From: Acinetobacter calcoaceticus DSM 30006 = CIP 81.8
Lineage (GTDB): Bacteria > Pseudomonadota > Gammaproteobacteria > Pseudomonadales > Moraxellaceae
Reading direction: 5' to 3'
Assembly (NCBI RefSeq): GCF_000368965.1
Contig: NZ_KB849780.1
Coordinates: forward strand, 992,145 to 1,056,144
Length of the DNA: 64,000 bases
Part shown: in pieces, positions 8,653-17,623 of the stretch
Layout: each line of letters opens with the position of its first letter
Position numbering within the stretch: the stretch's first letter is position 1
Translations under genes and position numbers: made by a program
The notes under the pieces: model-generated
What the model saw: only the letters and a program-made list of their open reading frames with translations
Told to the model about the DNA's origin: nothing
Databases searched by the model: none

Positions 8653-9300
8653 ATGAATATTCTTGTTGTTGGTGCAAATGGAAGAGTGGGTTCTCATTTG
8701 GTCAATACATTGGCAGAAATGGGGCATTCTGTTTATGCGGGAGCTCGCAAAGATTCATTGAGTTTTACGAATCCTTCTATTCAATTTTTTGAATTGGATT
8801 TGCTAGCTGATTTGCAAAAAATCATTCAACGTTTTGAATCTGTAAATATAGATGTAATTTACTTCACTGCAGGCTCTAGAGGAAAAAATCTTCTTCAAGT
8901 TGATGCTTTTGGTGCAGTGAAAGTGATGCAAGCTGCGAAAGCTGTGGGTATTCGTCGATTTATAATGTTGAGCTCAGTTTTTGCACTACAACCAGAACGC
9001 TGGGGTGAGTCATTCTTAGAGAATATCACTGATTATAATATTGCAAAATTTTTCGCAGATCATTGGTTAGTTCATCAAAGTAATTTGGATTTTACTATCC
9101 TTCAACCGGGTGCATTGCAAGAAAAATTAGGTAGTGGCCGAATCAAAATTAATGTCTCTGAGCCTCTTAGTAACAGTATTGATAATGTCGTTGAAACACT
9201 TGCAGGTATTTTAAGTGCTCCAAATACGATTGGTCAGGTAATTACGATGGCTGATGGTGACATTCCAATTATAGATGCGCTCAATCAAGTCTCCTCGTAA
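8653..9300 (+). CDS. NAD(P)-binding protein, NmrA/atypical SDR type
   Basis: A 215-residue Rossmann protein with the dinucleotide loop VGANGRVGSH (about residues 6-15) and the atypical-SDR features VDAFGAVKVMQAAKAVGIRR and a downstream LQPGAL. There is no clear YxxxK, so it may be a sensor or an epimerase/reductase-like enzyme of the NAD(P)H-binding family rather than a standard dehydrogenase. It follows the SDR gene by about 100 bases that contain a possible terminator, so it may have its own promoter. Function within the redox set is inferred only from position. Confidence 0.8.
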   Translation: MNILVVGANGRVGSHLVNTLAEMGHSVYAGARKDSLSFTNPSIQFFELDLLADLQKIIQRFESVNIDVIYFTAGSRGKNLLQVDAFGAVKVMQAAKAVGIRRFIMLSSVFALQPERWGESFLENITDYNIAKFFADHWLVHQSNLDFTILQPGALQEKLGSGRIKINVSEPLSNSIDNVVETLAGILSAPNTIGQVITMADGDIPIIDALNQVSS

Positions 9301-9365
9301 AGTTTTACGTTTCTGTTTAATGCTTTTAAAGCAAAGATGAAGTTCAAAGATTTTTTAAATTGAAG

Positions 9366-10517
9366 ATGAATATGATGAATCCGAAATACTCTCCCTTATT
9401 CCAACCCTATACTTTAAATAATGGGGTAACGATTAAAAATAGATTAGTCGTTGCTCCAATGACACATTTTGCTTCTAATGATGACGGAAGTCTGAGCCAA
9501 GAAGAGCGTGCTTTTATTCAAGGACGTGCAGAAAACTTTGGCTTATTCATTAGTGCAGCGACCTTAGTTTCACCTGAGGGTAAAGCATTTGTAGGTCAGC
9601 CTGAGGCCATTAGCGATAAAGATTTACCTAGTTTAAAAGCAGTTGCTAATTTGATTAAATCTCAAGGTGCAAAAGCAATTTTACAAATCCATCATGGAGG
9701 TAAGCTCAGCATTAATGAATTGTTGAATGGTGCAGAAATGGTTGCTCCATCAGAAGATCTACAATCTGGATCACGTGAACTCACAGATTCTGAAATCAAT
9801 AATTTAATCGAAGCATTTGCAAATGCTGCTGATTTAGCTATTCAAGTGGGTTTCGATGGTGTTGAGATTCATGGTGCAAATGGGTATTTAATTCAACAAT
9901 TTAACTCAGCACAATCAAACCGTCGCACAGACGAATGGGGTGGCAGTATTGAAAAACGTATGCGTTTTTCATTGTCGATTGTAGATGCTGTACATGCTGT
10001 CAAAATGAAACATGGATTTAATGATTTCATAATTGGGTATCGGTTTTCACCAGAAGAACCAGGAGAGCAAGGTTTAACAATGGCAGATACATTTGCTCTA
10101 ATTGACGCCTTAGTAGAAAAGCCAATTCAATATTTACACGTATCTCTTTGGGATTTTTATAAAAAAGCACGTAGGGGGGCAGATGTAAGCTTAACTCGTA
10201 TGCAACTTCTACATGAGAGAATTGCAGGTAAGCTTCCATTAATTGGTGTCGGAAGTTTATTTAGTGCAGATCAGATATTAGATGCATATGAAACTAAATG
10301 GGCTGAATTTATTGCAGTTGGTAAAGCAGTAATGATGAATCCTGATCTTGCAACATTAATTGCGAATGGACGCGAGAGCGAAATTGTTTTAGCAATAGAT
10401 CCTCATAAAGCAGATCGTTATCGTATTCCTAATAATCTGTGGCAACAAAATATGAGCCGTTTATCCTATTTACCTCCACTTAAAGATGACTCTGAGTGGA
10501 AAACAGTTGATATTTAA
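9366..10517 (+). CDS. NADH:flavin oxidoreductase, Old Yellow Enzyme family
   Basis: A 383-residue FMN TIM barrel. Family marks include VVAPMTHFAS near the N-terminus, QIHHGGKLS, the substrate-binding region EIHGANGYLIQQF, then NRRTDEWGGS, and PLIGVGSLF near the phosphate site. Such enzymes reduce activated C=C bonds of enones, nitro compounds or xenobiotics with NAD(P)H. The ATG at 9366 is preferred to an in-frame TTG at 9360. The flavin reductase-like gene follows after 14 bases, suggesting coupled expression. It resembles NADH-dependent bacterial OYE members (YqiG-like) more than plant-type OPDA reductases, but I cannot fix the subgroup. Confidence 0.9.
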   Translation: MNMMNPKYSPLFQPYTLNNGVTIKNRLVVAPMTHFASNDDGSLSQEERAFIQGRAENFGLFISAATLVSPEGKAFVGQPEAISDKDLPSLKAVANLIKSQGAKAILQIHHGGKLSINELLNGAEMVAPSEDLQSGSRELTDSEINNLIEAFANAADLAIQVGFDGVEIHGANGYLIQQFNSAQSNRRTDEWGGSIEKRMRFSLSIVDAVHAVKMKHGFNDFIIGYRFSPEEPGEQGLTMADTFALIDALVEKPIQYLHVSLWDFYKKARRGADVSLTRMQLLHERIAGKLPLIGVGSLFSADQILDAYETKWAEFIAVGKAVMMNPDLATLIANGRESEIVLAIDPHKADRYRIPNNLWQQNMSRLSYLPPLKDDSEWKTVDI

Positions 10518-10531
10518 ATATTGAGCATAAT

Positions 10532-11107
10532 ATGGCAATTCAATCTGTACCTTTAGAAAAAGCATATCGCTTATTGAACCATGGACCAACTGTATTGGTG
10601 TCTGCAAAACATCAAAGTACTGAAAATGTGATGGCTGCTTCATGGGCTTGTGCTTTGGAGTTTTCTCCAGCGAAAGTCACTGTTGTTCTAGATAAAATGG
10701 CTTTTACACGTTCTTTAGTTGAACAAAGTGGATGGTTTGCTTTACAAGTTCCTGTTGTACAGCAAGTTCAAATGGTTGTAGATGTTGGAAGTGAAAGTCT
10801 AAAAGACCACCCAAATAAATTGAATGAATTTGGTGTAAGACTATTTTATCAAGATGGTTTTCAAACTCCTTTAGTCGAAGGGTGTGTAGCTTGGCTACTC
10901 TGTAAACTAATTCCAGAGTCACACAATCAAGAAGCTCATGATCTTTTCATTGGAGAGGTTGTTAGTGCTTGGGCTGATGATCGTGTCTTTAAAGATGGTC
11001 ACTGGCAATTTGATGATGTACCGACAGAATTGAAAACTTTACATTATATTGCTGGTGGACAATTTTATGTTATAGGCCAAGGACTTAAGGTAAATGAAGG
11101 ACCTTAG
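10532..11107 (+). CDS. Flavin reductase family protein
   Basis: A 191-residue FMN-binding split-barrel protein. VLVSAKHQSTENVMAASW near the start and the later KVTVVLDKMAFTRSLVEQSGWF match the flavin reductase-like fold that binds FMN and NAD(P)H. These proteins supply reduced flavin or act as flavoenzymes themselves. It ends the rightward redox run begun at 6204; a strong symmetric hairpin follows. Coupled to the OYE gene by a 14-base gap. Confidence 0.85.
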   Translation: MAIQSVPLEKAYRLLNHGPTVLVSAKHQSTENVMAASWACALEFSPAKVTVVLDKMAFTRSLVEQSGWFALQVPVVQQVQMVVDVGSESLKDHPNKLNEFGVRLFYQDGFQTPLVEGCVAWLLCKLIPESHNQEAHDLFIGEVVSAWADDRVFKDGHWQFDDVPTELKTLHYIAGGQFYVIGQGLKVNEGP

Positions 11108-11119
11108 TCTAGCTTTAAT

Positions 11120-11159
11120 TTTACTGTATTGGGGATTTTCAATGAACCAATACAGTAAA
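11120..11159. terminator. Hairpin between convergent genes
   Basis: Perfect 13-base arms at 11120-11132 and 11147-11159 around a 14-base loop, located between the flavin reductase stop and the end of the leftward LysE gene. The T-rich run after it on the plus strand is short (TATTTTAA). It probably serves the rightward operon. Confidence 0.6.
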
Positions 11160-11167
11160 TATTTTAA

Positions 11168-11791
11168 TCATGTTAAGTTTAGGGATATGAGAGATATTGA
11201 AAATAAAATAAAGAAAGCACCAATTATTTTGTTAAATAAATAAAAGAATTTTGGTTTTTTTATTAGCACTTTAATTTTTTCACCTCCCCAAATGTAGATT
11301 AGCATCCAAGAAAATTCACAAATAACAAAAGTAAAAATCAGTATTGAATACTGAGAGAGCAGAGGTGAATTACGATTAATAAATTGAGGGAAAAATGAAA
11401 TAATAAAAAGTATTGTTTTAGGATTGCAAATAGCTATAAAAAAACCGTTAATAAAGAAATTACCATGCGTTTTAAATGAGGATATTTTGTCATTATTTAA
11501 TTTTTTCGAGTTGTGATTTAAAAGTTTTATTCCAATTAAAAACAGATAGATAATTCCAAATACATTAATTAATTTTATAAATATATTTTGTAAATTACTT
11601 AAAAATAAGAGTGTAAGGCAACATGCTGTAATTGATATTAATACTCCTAGTAAACATCCTGCAGTTGATATTAAAGTTTCCTTTAATGTCTGATTAATTT
11701 TCGTATTCAATACGAATACCATGTTAGGACCTGGTATTGCTGATAGGACAGAAATAGTGGATAGAAACAAGAGCCAAGTATATAAGGTCAT
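11168..11791 (-). CDS. LysE family translocator (amino-acid/metabolite exporter)
   Basis: A 207-residue inner-membrane protein with about six hydrophobic segments and the LysE/RhtB signature IPGPNMVFV near residue 20. Family members export amino acids such as lysine, arginine, threonine or homoserine. The gene is unusually AT-rich even for this window (many Ile, Phe, Asn and Lys codons), which hints at separate ancestry. It faces the redox cluster tail-to-tail. A good Fur-box match lies about 100 bases upstream of its start. Confidence 0.85.
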   Translation of the reverse strand: MTLYTWLLFLSTISVLSAIPGPNMVFVLNTKINQTLKETLISTAGCLLGVLISITACCLTLLFLSNLQNIFIKLINVFGIIYLFLIGIKLLNHNSKKLNNDKISSFKTHGNFFINGFFIAICNPKTILFIISFFPQFINRNSPLLSQYSILIFTFVICEFSWMLIYIWGGEKIKVLIKKPKFFYLFNKIIGAFFILFSISLISLNLT

Positions 11792-12193
11792 AGTGGTTCA
11801 TTAAATTTTAAATTATAGCTTTTAAATAAAAATATAATAAACAATATTTTTTTATTAAATGGATAAAAAAATATTATATGCATATATGATTTTGATAATC
11901 ATTAGTGTTTATTTAATTTGTTTTATTACAATGACTTATGTTGTATATAGGAATAATTTGTTAATTTGAAAAAATATTTTTGTTTCTAAATACGCTTTTT
12001 TTTATATAGCATTAATTTGTTTAAAGGATGTGAGTAAATAAGATCAAAAAGATTCTTATTATCTTAAATTCCTATTCAGGTATAAAGGATTATACGAGTA
12101 AAGACAGAATCTAAAGTTTTAGATTTTTAACTCGGAAAACCTTTCTATTTTAAATTTTTATTTAAGACAAAAGTCAATTTAATAGAGGTTCCT
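11792..12193. other. Intergenic region between LysE and VOC genes
   Basis: About 400 AT-rich bases separating divergent genes, with no credible coding frame. It contains the Fur-like site described separately and must hold promoters for both directions. Nothing else was recognised. Confidence 0.5.
11888..11906. promoter_or_regulatory. Candidate Fur box
   Basis: The 19 bases match the classical Fur consensus at 15 positions, including an unbroken run of eleven (TGATAATCATTA core without the ends). It lies about 100 bases upstream of the LysE start and about 290 upstream of the VOC start. Iron control of either gene is inference. Confidence 0.4.
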
Positions 12194-12619
12194 ATGAGTT
12201 TAGCACCATTCCATTTAGCTATCCCAGTTTATGATTTGCCCGCTGCAAGAAATTTTTATGGTGAAGTCTTTGGTTTAGAAGAAGGAAGATCTAGTGATCA
12301 CTGGGTTGATTTTAATTTCTTCGGACATCAATTAGTTATTCATGAGCATCCTAAAATGGATTATCAAGAAAAAGTTGTTTCTAATTCTGTGGATGGTCAT
12401 GATGTACCTGCTCCGCATTTCGGAATCATTCTAAGTTGGGAAGATTGGGAAACTTTAGCTGAAAGATTAAAGTCGTTAGGTACAAAGTTTGTGATTGAAC
12501 CCTATGTACGTTTCAAAGGTAAAGTTGGCGAACAAGGAACTATGTTTTTATTTGATCCGTGTGGTAATGCGCTTGAATTTAAAGCATTTAAAGATATGAC
12601 TCAGCTTTTTGCAAAATAA
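12194..12619 (+). CDS. VOC family protein (glyoxalase/dioxygenase superfamily)
   Basis: A 141-residue vicinal-oxygen-chelate protein with two beta-alpha-beta-beta-beta modules. Likely metal ligands are His in FHLAIPV (residue 7), His in PHFGI and Glu in NALEFK, the usual H-H-E set. [11 protein letters not shown] is the typical second-module end. It could be a lyase, isomerase, dioxygenase or resistance protein; the exact reaction cannot be told. AGAGG precedes the ATG. A terminator follows directly, so it is probably a single-gene unit, with the symporter gene next. Confidence 0.85.
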   Translation: MSLAPFHLAIPVYDLPAARNFYGEVFGLEEGRSSDHWVDFNFFGHQLVIHEHPKMDYQEKVVSNSVDGHDVPAPHFGIILSWEDWETLAERLKSLGTKFVIEPYVRFKGKVGEQGTMFLFDPCGNALEFKAFKDMTQLFAK

Positions 12620-12627
12620 AGTAATGA

Positions 12628-12658
12628 GGGATACGAATATTATTTGTATCCCTTTTTT
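12628..12658 (+). terminator. Rho-independent terminator after the VOC gene
   Basis: Eleven-base arms (12628-12638 and 12642-12652, one G-U pair) around a 3-base loop, followed by six T (12653-12658). It begins eight bases after the stop codon. Confidence 0.85.
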
Positions 12659-12685
12659 GAGGACATGTAGAAACAAGGATGATTT

Positions 12686-13936
12686 ATGAAAAGTATTTCT
12701 TTGGTATGGCAAATATTAATTGGTCTTCTTTTAGGTATTTTAGTCGGGTGGTATTTTAATGTAAATCCAACTCATCAAGTTTGGGTAAGCACTGAAATAT
12801 TAAAACCGTTAGGCGATATTTTTATTAATATGATGAAAATGGTCGTTGTACCTATTGTATTGTGTTGCATGATCTTAGGCATCGCAGGAGGAGGCGATAA
12901 TAAGTCTTTTGGAAAAATGGGTGCGGGTTCTCTCCTTTATTTCTTTACAATAACAAGCCTTGCGATTGTTTGGGGTTTATTATTGGCCAATTTTTTTCAA
13001 CCTGGGGTTGGAACAGATATATCTGGGATGGCACACTCAGCTGTAGTACTACATACGGATACGAACAAAGGCGCTCTACAGATTATAAAAAATATCGTGC
13101 CGGAAAACATTGTGGTAGCCCTATATGAAGGCAAACTACTATCAATTCTATTTTTTGCGATTCTTTTTGGTTTAGCATTAAACAAAATTCCTGAAGAAAA
13201 AAGCCAACCTGTAATAAGAGTTTTACAGGGAATATCTGATGCATTGTTCAAGCTTGTAAGTTTAGTCATGGCTTATGCACCGATTGGTGTGTTTGGTATG
13301 ATCGGCGCGACAGTTGCGACTTTTGGCTTCAGTTCTTTATTACCATTATTGAAATTAATTGGAGTCGTTTATCTAGCCTTAGCTTTATTTGCTATTTTTG
13401 TTCTAGGTGCTGTGTGTTTGTATATAAGAGAAAACTTATTTCACCTTATTAAATATTTTAAAGATGAACTCATTCTAGCTTTCTCAACTGGTGCGTCTGC
13501 TGCTGTCATGCCGCAATTAATGCAGAAACTCGAAAACTATGGTGTTCCACGCCGTATTGTAAGTTTTGTAGTACCTATGGGATATGCATTTAATTTAGAT
13601 GGAGCATCAATTTTCCTAGGTGTGGCTACAATTTTCGTCGCTCAATTATATGGAATAGATTTGACTATCTCTCAACAAGCATTATTGGTCGTGACTATGG
13701 TCTTAACATCTAAAGGGGCAGCAGGAGTTCCTGGTTTTGCAATTTTGATTTTATCTGCGACCTTAGCAACAGCTGGTTTACCATTAGAAGGTGTTGCGTT
13801 AATTGCTGGTATTTTTAGAATTATTGAAAGTGGTACTACAACATTAAATGTTCTTGGAAATGCTATTGCACCACTAGTTGTAGCAAAGTGGAAGACGAAG
13901 CGATTAGAGTCTTTTAATACTGTACCTGAAAATTAA
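12686..13936 (+). CDS. Dicarboxylate/amino acid:cation symporter (DAACS family)
   Basis: A 416-residue secondary transporter of the GltP/DctA family. The re-entrant loop motif STGASAAVMPQ, the later FNLDGASIFLG and the second hairpin LTSKGAAGVPGFAI are the substrate and cation sites of this fold. These carriers import glutamate, aspartate or C4-dicarboxylates with H+ or Na+. GAGGACA and AAGGATG precede the start region. The LysR gene 100 bases downstream on the same strand is a likely regulator. Serine in the first hairpin and Thr/Ser in the second fit the family, but substrate choice is open. Confidence 0.92.
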   Translation: MKSISLVWQILIGLLLGILVGWYFNVNPTHQVWVSTEILKPLGDIFINMMKMVVVPIVLCCMILGIAGGGDNKSFGKMGAGSLLYFFTITSLAIVWGLLLANFFQPGVGTDISGMAHSAVVLHTDTNKGALQIIKNIVPENIVVALYEGKLLSILFFAILFGLALNKIPEEKSQPVIRVLQGISDALFKLVSLVMAYAPIGVFGMIGATVATFGFSSLLPLLKLIGVVYLALALFAIFVLGAVCLYIRENLFHLIKYFKDELILAFSTGASAAVMPQLMQKLENYGVPRRIVSFVVPMGYAFNLDGASIFLGVATIFVAQLYGIDLTISQQALLVVTMVLTSKGAAGVPGFAILILSATLATAGLPLEGVALIAGIFRIIESGTTTLNVLGNAIAPLVVAKWKTKRLESFNTVPEN

Positions 13937-13942
13937 AACCAA

Positions 13943-13973
13943 AGATAAGTATCGCACTAAGAGATACTTATCT
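13943..13973 (+). terminator. Hairpin after the symporter gene
   Basis: Perfect 11-base arms 13943-13953 and 13963-13973 with a nine-base loop, starting seven bases after the stop. There is no T-run, so it may be a partial terminator or an RNA-stabilising stem. Confidence 0.45.
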
Positions 13974-14040
13974 ATATAAATTTAAGAAGTGTATAATTTC
14001 TGCAAGGATTGGTTTTATCATTTAATGGAATGCAGATAGT

Positions 14041-14916
14041 ATGTTTCATGAGCTCAAAACCCTTATAGCAATCAAAAAATATGGTTCATTTAGTGCTACA
14101 GGCCATAATGTAGGGCTTACACAAGCAGCTGTCAGTGCACAAATCAAATCTTTAGAATCTTATTTGGGGATTAAGCTCTTTGAAAGAAACGGAAAAACTG
14201 TTCAATTTAATAGTGAGGGTTTACGCGTACTTGCGTTAGCTGAACAAGTTTTTGATCTTGTCGAGAAGATGAAACAACCTGAATGTATGGCAGATTTCAC
14301 TGGTGAGATTAGGATAGGGGCAATTGCTTCAATTCAATCCAATATTTTGCCAGAAATACTTGAAGAACTATTCAAATACTTTCCTAAAGCAAAAATTAAA
14401 CTTATACCAGGTGTCTCATTTAATTTGTTCCATCAGCTTGGAAAAAATGAGATAGATCTAGCGATTATCATTAAGCCTAATTTTGAAGTTTCCGATGATT
14501 ATTGCCATTATACTTTAAAAAAAGAGCCTATTCTTCTTATTACCCCAATTGATATTCACGAAAAACACCCTGTTGAAATTTTAAAAAATAATCCGTTTAT
14601 ACGTTATGACTATTCCTCATTTGGGGGGAAGGTTGTAGCAAACTATTTAAATAGAAATCAAATCAAAACGAATGACATTATTGAAGTAGATGAAATTGAA
14701 GCAATTATTAGAATGGTAGAAAAAAACTTAGGCGTAGCTTTAATTCCAGATATTGGAATGAATAAATTGAAAGAAAAAAATATCAATATAATTGATTTAA
14801 AACAACCAGATCTTTATCGAGAAATTATTATTATTCATAAAAAAAATACTGAAAATTCAATTATATCAAGTATTGTTTCAAAAATAGTCGAAGGTGTGGC
14901 TATTCGTGAAAAGTAA
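14041..14916 (+). CDS. LysR family transcriptional regulator
   Basis: A 291-residue LysR regulator. The HTH region carries GLTQAAVSAQIKSLESYLGI and FERNGKTVQF (residues about 22-57); the C-terminal part is the effector-binding fold with IRIGAIASIQSNILPE. It lies downstream of, and on the same strand as, the symporter, separated by a hairpin. It probably controls the symporter/VOC pair, although LysR genes are more often divergent from targets. The last third is Ile/Asn/Lys-rich. Followed by a clear terminator. Confidence 0.88.
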   Translation: MFHELKTLIAIKKYGSFSATGHNVGLTQAAVSAQIKSLESYLGIKLFERNGKTVQFNSEGLRVLALAEQVFDLVEKMKQPECMADFTGEIRIGAIASIQSNILPEILEELFKYFPKAKIKLIPGVSFNLFHQLGKNEIDLAIIIKPNFEVSDDYCHYTLKKEPILLITPIDIHEKHPVEILKNNPFIRYDYSSFGGKVVANYLNRNQIKTNDIIEVDEIEAIIRMVEKNLGVALIPDIGMNKLKEKNINIIDLKQPDLYREIIIIHKKNTENSIISSIVSKIVEGVAIREK

Positions 14917-14975
14917 TTAAGTACATTCATTTCTCAACAACAAAGGATATGTGCTATTGATAGGAAAAGACAAAC

Positions 14976-14999
14976 ATCCGACATTAAGTCGGATTTTTT
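14976..14999 (+). terminator. Rho-independent terminator after the LysR gene
   Basis: Seven-base GC-containing arms 14976-14982 and 14988-14994 with loop ATTAA, then five further T. It closes the unit upstream of the NAD-salvage genes. Confidence 0.85.
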
Positions 15000-15110
15000 A
15001 TTGCGTAAACTTAATAGATATAGATTGTAACAATCTCGAAATATGTGTCAAAAATCTCACATCAAATGTCATTCAGCGGGCTTTGGAAAAAGTTTGAAAA
15101 TTAGACTTGA

Positions 15111-15141
15111 AATATATAGTGGCTTTATGCCACTATATATT
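15111..15141. promoter_or_regulatory. Long palindrome upstream of the NAD-salvage operon (candidate NrtR operator)
   Basis: Perfect 13-base arms (15111-15123 and 15129-15141) flank a five-base centre, ending 32 bases before the prs-like start. The operon encodes NrtR, a repressor known to bind palindromes upstream of NAD-biosynthesis genes, so this is the obvious operator candidate. It could instead act as a 5'UTR hairpin. Assignment is inference from position and symmetry. Confidence 0.5.
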
Positions 15142-15173
15142 CATCGAAGGTCATCAGACAAAAAGAGGATGAT

Positions 15174-16058
15174 ATGGCTATCCAGCTTTTAGATGCGGCA
15201 AGAAATGAAATTCCAGTGAAATTCACGCAGTTTTCTGGTGGAGAGCGTCATGTTCAAATTGATGAGACAACCTTAGGTTTACTATCTGGCACAGTATTGG
15301 TTCGTGCACAAATGACCACAAGCCACGATGTGATGGACTATTTACTACTTGAAAATATATTGCTGAATCAGGGTTTAACCGTTGACCTAGAAATTCCGTA
15401 TTTTCCATACGCACGTCAGGACCGTATTTGTGCAGTAGGCCAAGCATTCTCACTCGATGTGATGACGAAGCTACTTAACATCAATGCGGACAAAAAAGCC
15501 GGCAAACAAGGCAAAGTAACTGTTTGGGATTGCCATAGTAAAGTAACAACAGCATTACTCGCTGCCAATACTTCTTTTAGTGAAGTTGTAAATGTCAGTT
15601 CAGTCGACATCATCGCAAAGAGTGAAGTGCTGAGTGCATTGTTAAAAGATGAAAAAACAATACTGATTTGCCCAGACAAAGGGGCGAAAGCACGTACACA
15701 AATGGTTGCAGACGCTTTTAATCTTGAGCGTAAACAACCAATCACTATTGTTCAGTGTGATAAAAAACGTGATCCAGTGACTGGCAAAATTTTAGGTACA
15801 CATGTACATGCGACTGATTTATCTGGCCTAACAGCGGTCATTACCGATGACATTTGCGATGGTGGTGCAACATTTATTGGTATTGCCAAAGAACTCCGTC
15901 ACCTCAATTGCCATAAGGTCGTTCTATATGTGACCCACGGTATTTTTAGTAAAGGATTAGAGGTTTTTGATGGACTGCTTGACCAACTGTTTACCTCGGA
16001 CAGCTTTCCACAACAGCCAACAGACAAAATTTCAGTAATTGCTTTTGTAGCAAAATAA
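15174..16058 (+). CDS. prs: Ribose-phosphate pyrophosphokinase family protein (NAD salvage)
   Basis: A 294-residue phosphoribosyltransferase-fold protein. The PRPP-binding loop DDICDGGATFIG (about residues 221-232) and ICPDKGAKAR are those of PRPP synthetases. It is shorter than housekeeping Prs (about 310-315 residues) and located 11 bases before nadV, so it is probably a dedicated second enzyme supplying PRPP to nicotinamide phosphoribosyltransferase. The start has a good ribosome site (AGAGGATGAT). The symbol names the family; the main chromosomal prs is presumably elsewhere. Confidence 0.88.
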   Translation: MAIQLLDAARNEIPVKFTQFSGGERHVQIDETTLGLLSGTVLVRAQMTTSHDVMDYLLLENILLNQGLTVDLEIPYFPYARQDRICAVGQAFSLDVMTKLLNINADKKAGKQGKVTVWDCHSKVTTALLAANTSFSEVVNVSSVDIIAKSEVLSALLKDEKTILICPDKGAKARTQMVADAFNLERKQPITIVQCDKKRDPVTGKILGTHVHATDLSGLTAVITDDICDGGATFIGIAKELRHLNCHKVVLYVTHGIFSKGLEVFDGLLDQLFTSDSFPQQPTDKISVIAFVAK

Positions 16059-16069
16059 AGAGAATAAAG

Positions 16070-17563
16070 ATGACTATTAAACTTAATCCATTAAACGCTA
16101 TCGATTTTTATAAAGCTGATCACAGACGTCAGTATCCAGTAGGTACAGAGTACGTGTACGCAAACTTTACACCGCGTTCATCTCGACTCGCAAAAATGCT
16201 GCCTGATTTTGACGATAAAGTTGTGTTCTTTGGTCTTCAGGGTTTTATCAAACACTTTTTAATCGATACGTGGAATGAAGGTTTTTTCAAGCAACCTAAA
16301 GACAAAGTGGTAGCTGCTTATAAACGCCGTATGGATAGTTCATTAGGTGAAGGCGCAGTACCGGTTGATCATATTGAAGCATTACACGACTTGGGTTATT
16401 TACCATTACGTATTAAAGCATTGCCAGAAGGTAGCCGCGTCAATATGCGTGTACCTGTGCTCACTGTAGTTAATACCGACCCACGTTTCTTTTGGTTAAC
16501 CAACTATATTGAAACTGTGTTAAGTGCTGAGCTTTGGAAAAGCTGTACTACCTCAACGATTGCCTACGAGTACAAACGCTTATTAACGCAATATGCCGTA
16601 AAAACTGGCGCACCTCTCGATTTTGTACCTGTGCAAGGACACGATTTTAGTAGCCGTGGCATGAGCGGAATTTATGATGCGGCGCAATCAGGTGTCGGTC
16701 ATTTAACCAGTTTTATTGGAACAGACTCGGTTGCTTCAATTGACTACGCAGAGGAATATTACAATGCCACAGGTGTGATTGGAGTATCTGTGCCAGCGAC
16801 CGAACACAGTGTGATGTGTATGGGCACAGAAGACAGTGAGCTAGACACATTTAAGCGTTTAATCTGTGAGCTTTATCCGTCTGGTGTTGTCAGTGTTGTA
16901 TCTGATACTTGGGATTTTTGGCGAGTCATTACAGAATTTACGGTGGCTTTAAAACCTGAAATTCTGGCAAGACAACCTAATGCTTTAGGCTTGGCTAAAT
17001 TGGTTTTCCGTCCAGACTCTGGCGACCCTGTCAAAATTATTTGTGGTGATCCAGATGCCGAAGTCGGCAGCCCAGCGTATAAAGGCGCGGTTGAATGTTT
17101 ATGGGAAGTGTTTGGCGGTACAACAACTGACCAAGGCTATAACGTACTGAATGAACGTGTTGGTTTAATTTATGGTGACTCGATTACACTAGACCGTGCG
17201 CAGCGCATTTTGGAAGGACTTGAAGCCAAAGGTTTTGCATCAAACAACTTGGTGTTTGGTATAGGCAGCTTTACTTATAATTACTTAACTCGCGATACCT
17301 TTGGGTTTGCTGTGAAAGCGACTTGGGGACAAGTGAATGGCGTAGGTCGAGAGCTGTTTAAAGACCCGATTACTGACTCTGGCGTAAAAAAATCTGCGAA
17401 AGGTCTATTACGCATCGAAGAAAATGAAACTGGTTTTATCTTGTTTGATGAGCAAACAGCAGAACAAGAACAAGGCGGAGCACTAAAAACAGTCTTTGAA
17501 AATGGTAAACTCCAGTGTGAGTGTACGTTGGATCAAATTCGTGATCGTTTATCCATCGCATAA
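16070..17563 (+). CDS. nadV: Nicotinamide phosphoribosyltransferase
   Basis: A 497-residue NAMPT/NadV enzyme that joins nicotinamide and PRPP to give NMN, the committed step of nicotinamide salvage. Length and motifs fit the family: FYKADHRRQYP at the N-terminus, HDFSSRGMSG, FIGTDSVASID, RPDSGDP (phosphate-binding) and VFGIGSFTY. It is co-transcribed with the PRPP synthetase-like gene upstream (11-base gap), which matches the substrate need. A terminator separates it from nrtR. Confidence 0.95.
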   Translation: MTIKLNPLNAIDFYKADHRRQYPVGTEYVYANFTPRSSRLAKMLPDFDDKVVFFGLQGFIKHFLIDTWNEGFFKQPKDKVVAAYKRRMDSSLGEGAVPVDHIEALHDLGYLPLRIKALPEGSRVNMRVPVLTVVNTDPRFFWLTNYIETVLSAELWKSCTTSTIAYEYKRLLTQYAVKTGAPLDFVPVQGHDFSSRGMSGIYDAAQSGVGHLTSFIGTDSVASIDYAEEYYNATGVIGVSVPATEHSVMCMGTEDSELDTFKRLICELYPSGVVSVVSDTWDFWRVITEFTVALKPEILARQPNALGLAKLVFRPDSGDPVKIICGDPDAEVGSPAYKGAVECLWEVFGGTTTDQGYNVLNERVGLIYGDSITLDRAQRILEGLEAKGFASNNLVFGIGSFTYNYLTRDTFGFAVKATWGQVNGVGRELFKDPITDSGVKKSAKGLLRIEENETGFILFDEQTAEQEQGGALKTVFENGKLQCECTLDQIRDRLSIA

Positions 17564-17572
17564 CTGAGTTTA

Positions 17573-17608
17573 GATGAGTCGTTACATGGGTATCGGCTCA
17601 TCGTTTTT
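17573..17608 (+). terminator. Terminator/attenuator between nadV and nrtR
   Basis: Nine-base arms 17573-17581 and 17594-17602 with one G-U pair and a 12-base loop, then GTTTTT. It begins ten bases after the nadV stop. Confidence 0.7.
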
Positions 17609-17623
17609 ATTGAGAGGCTGAAC

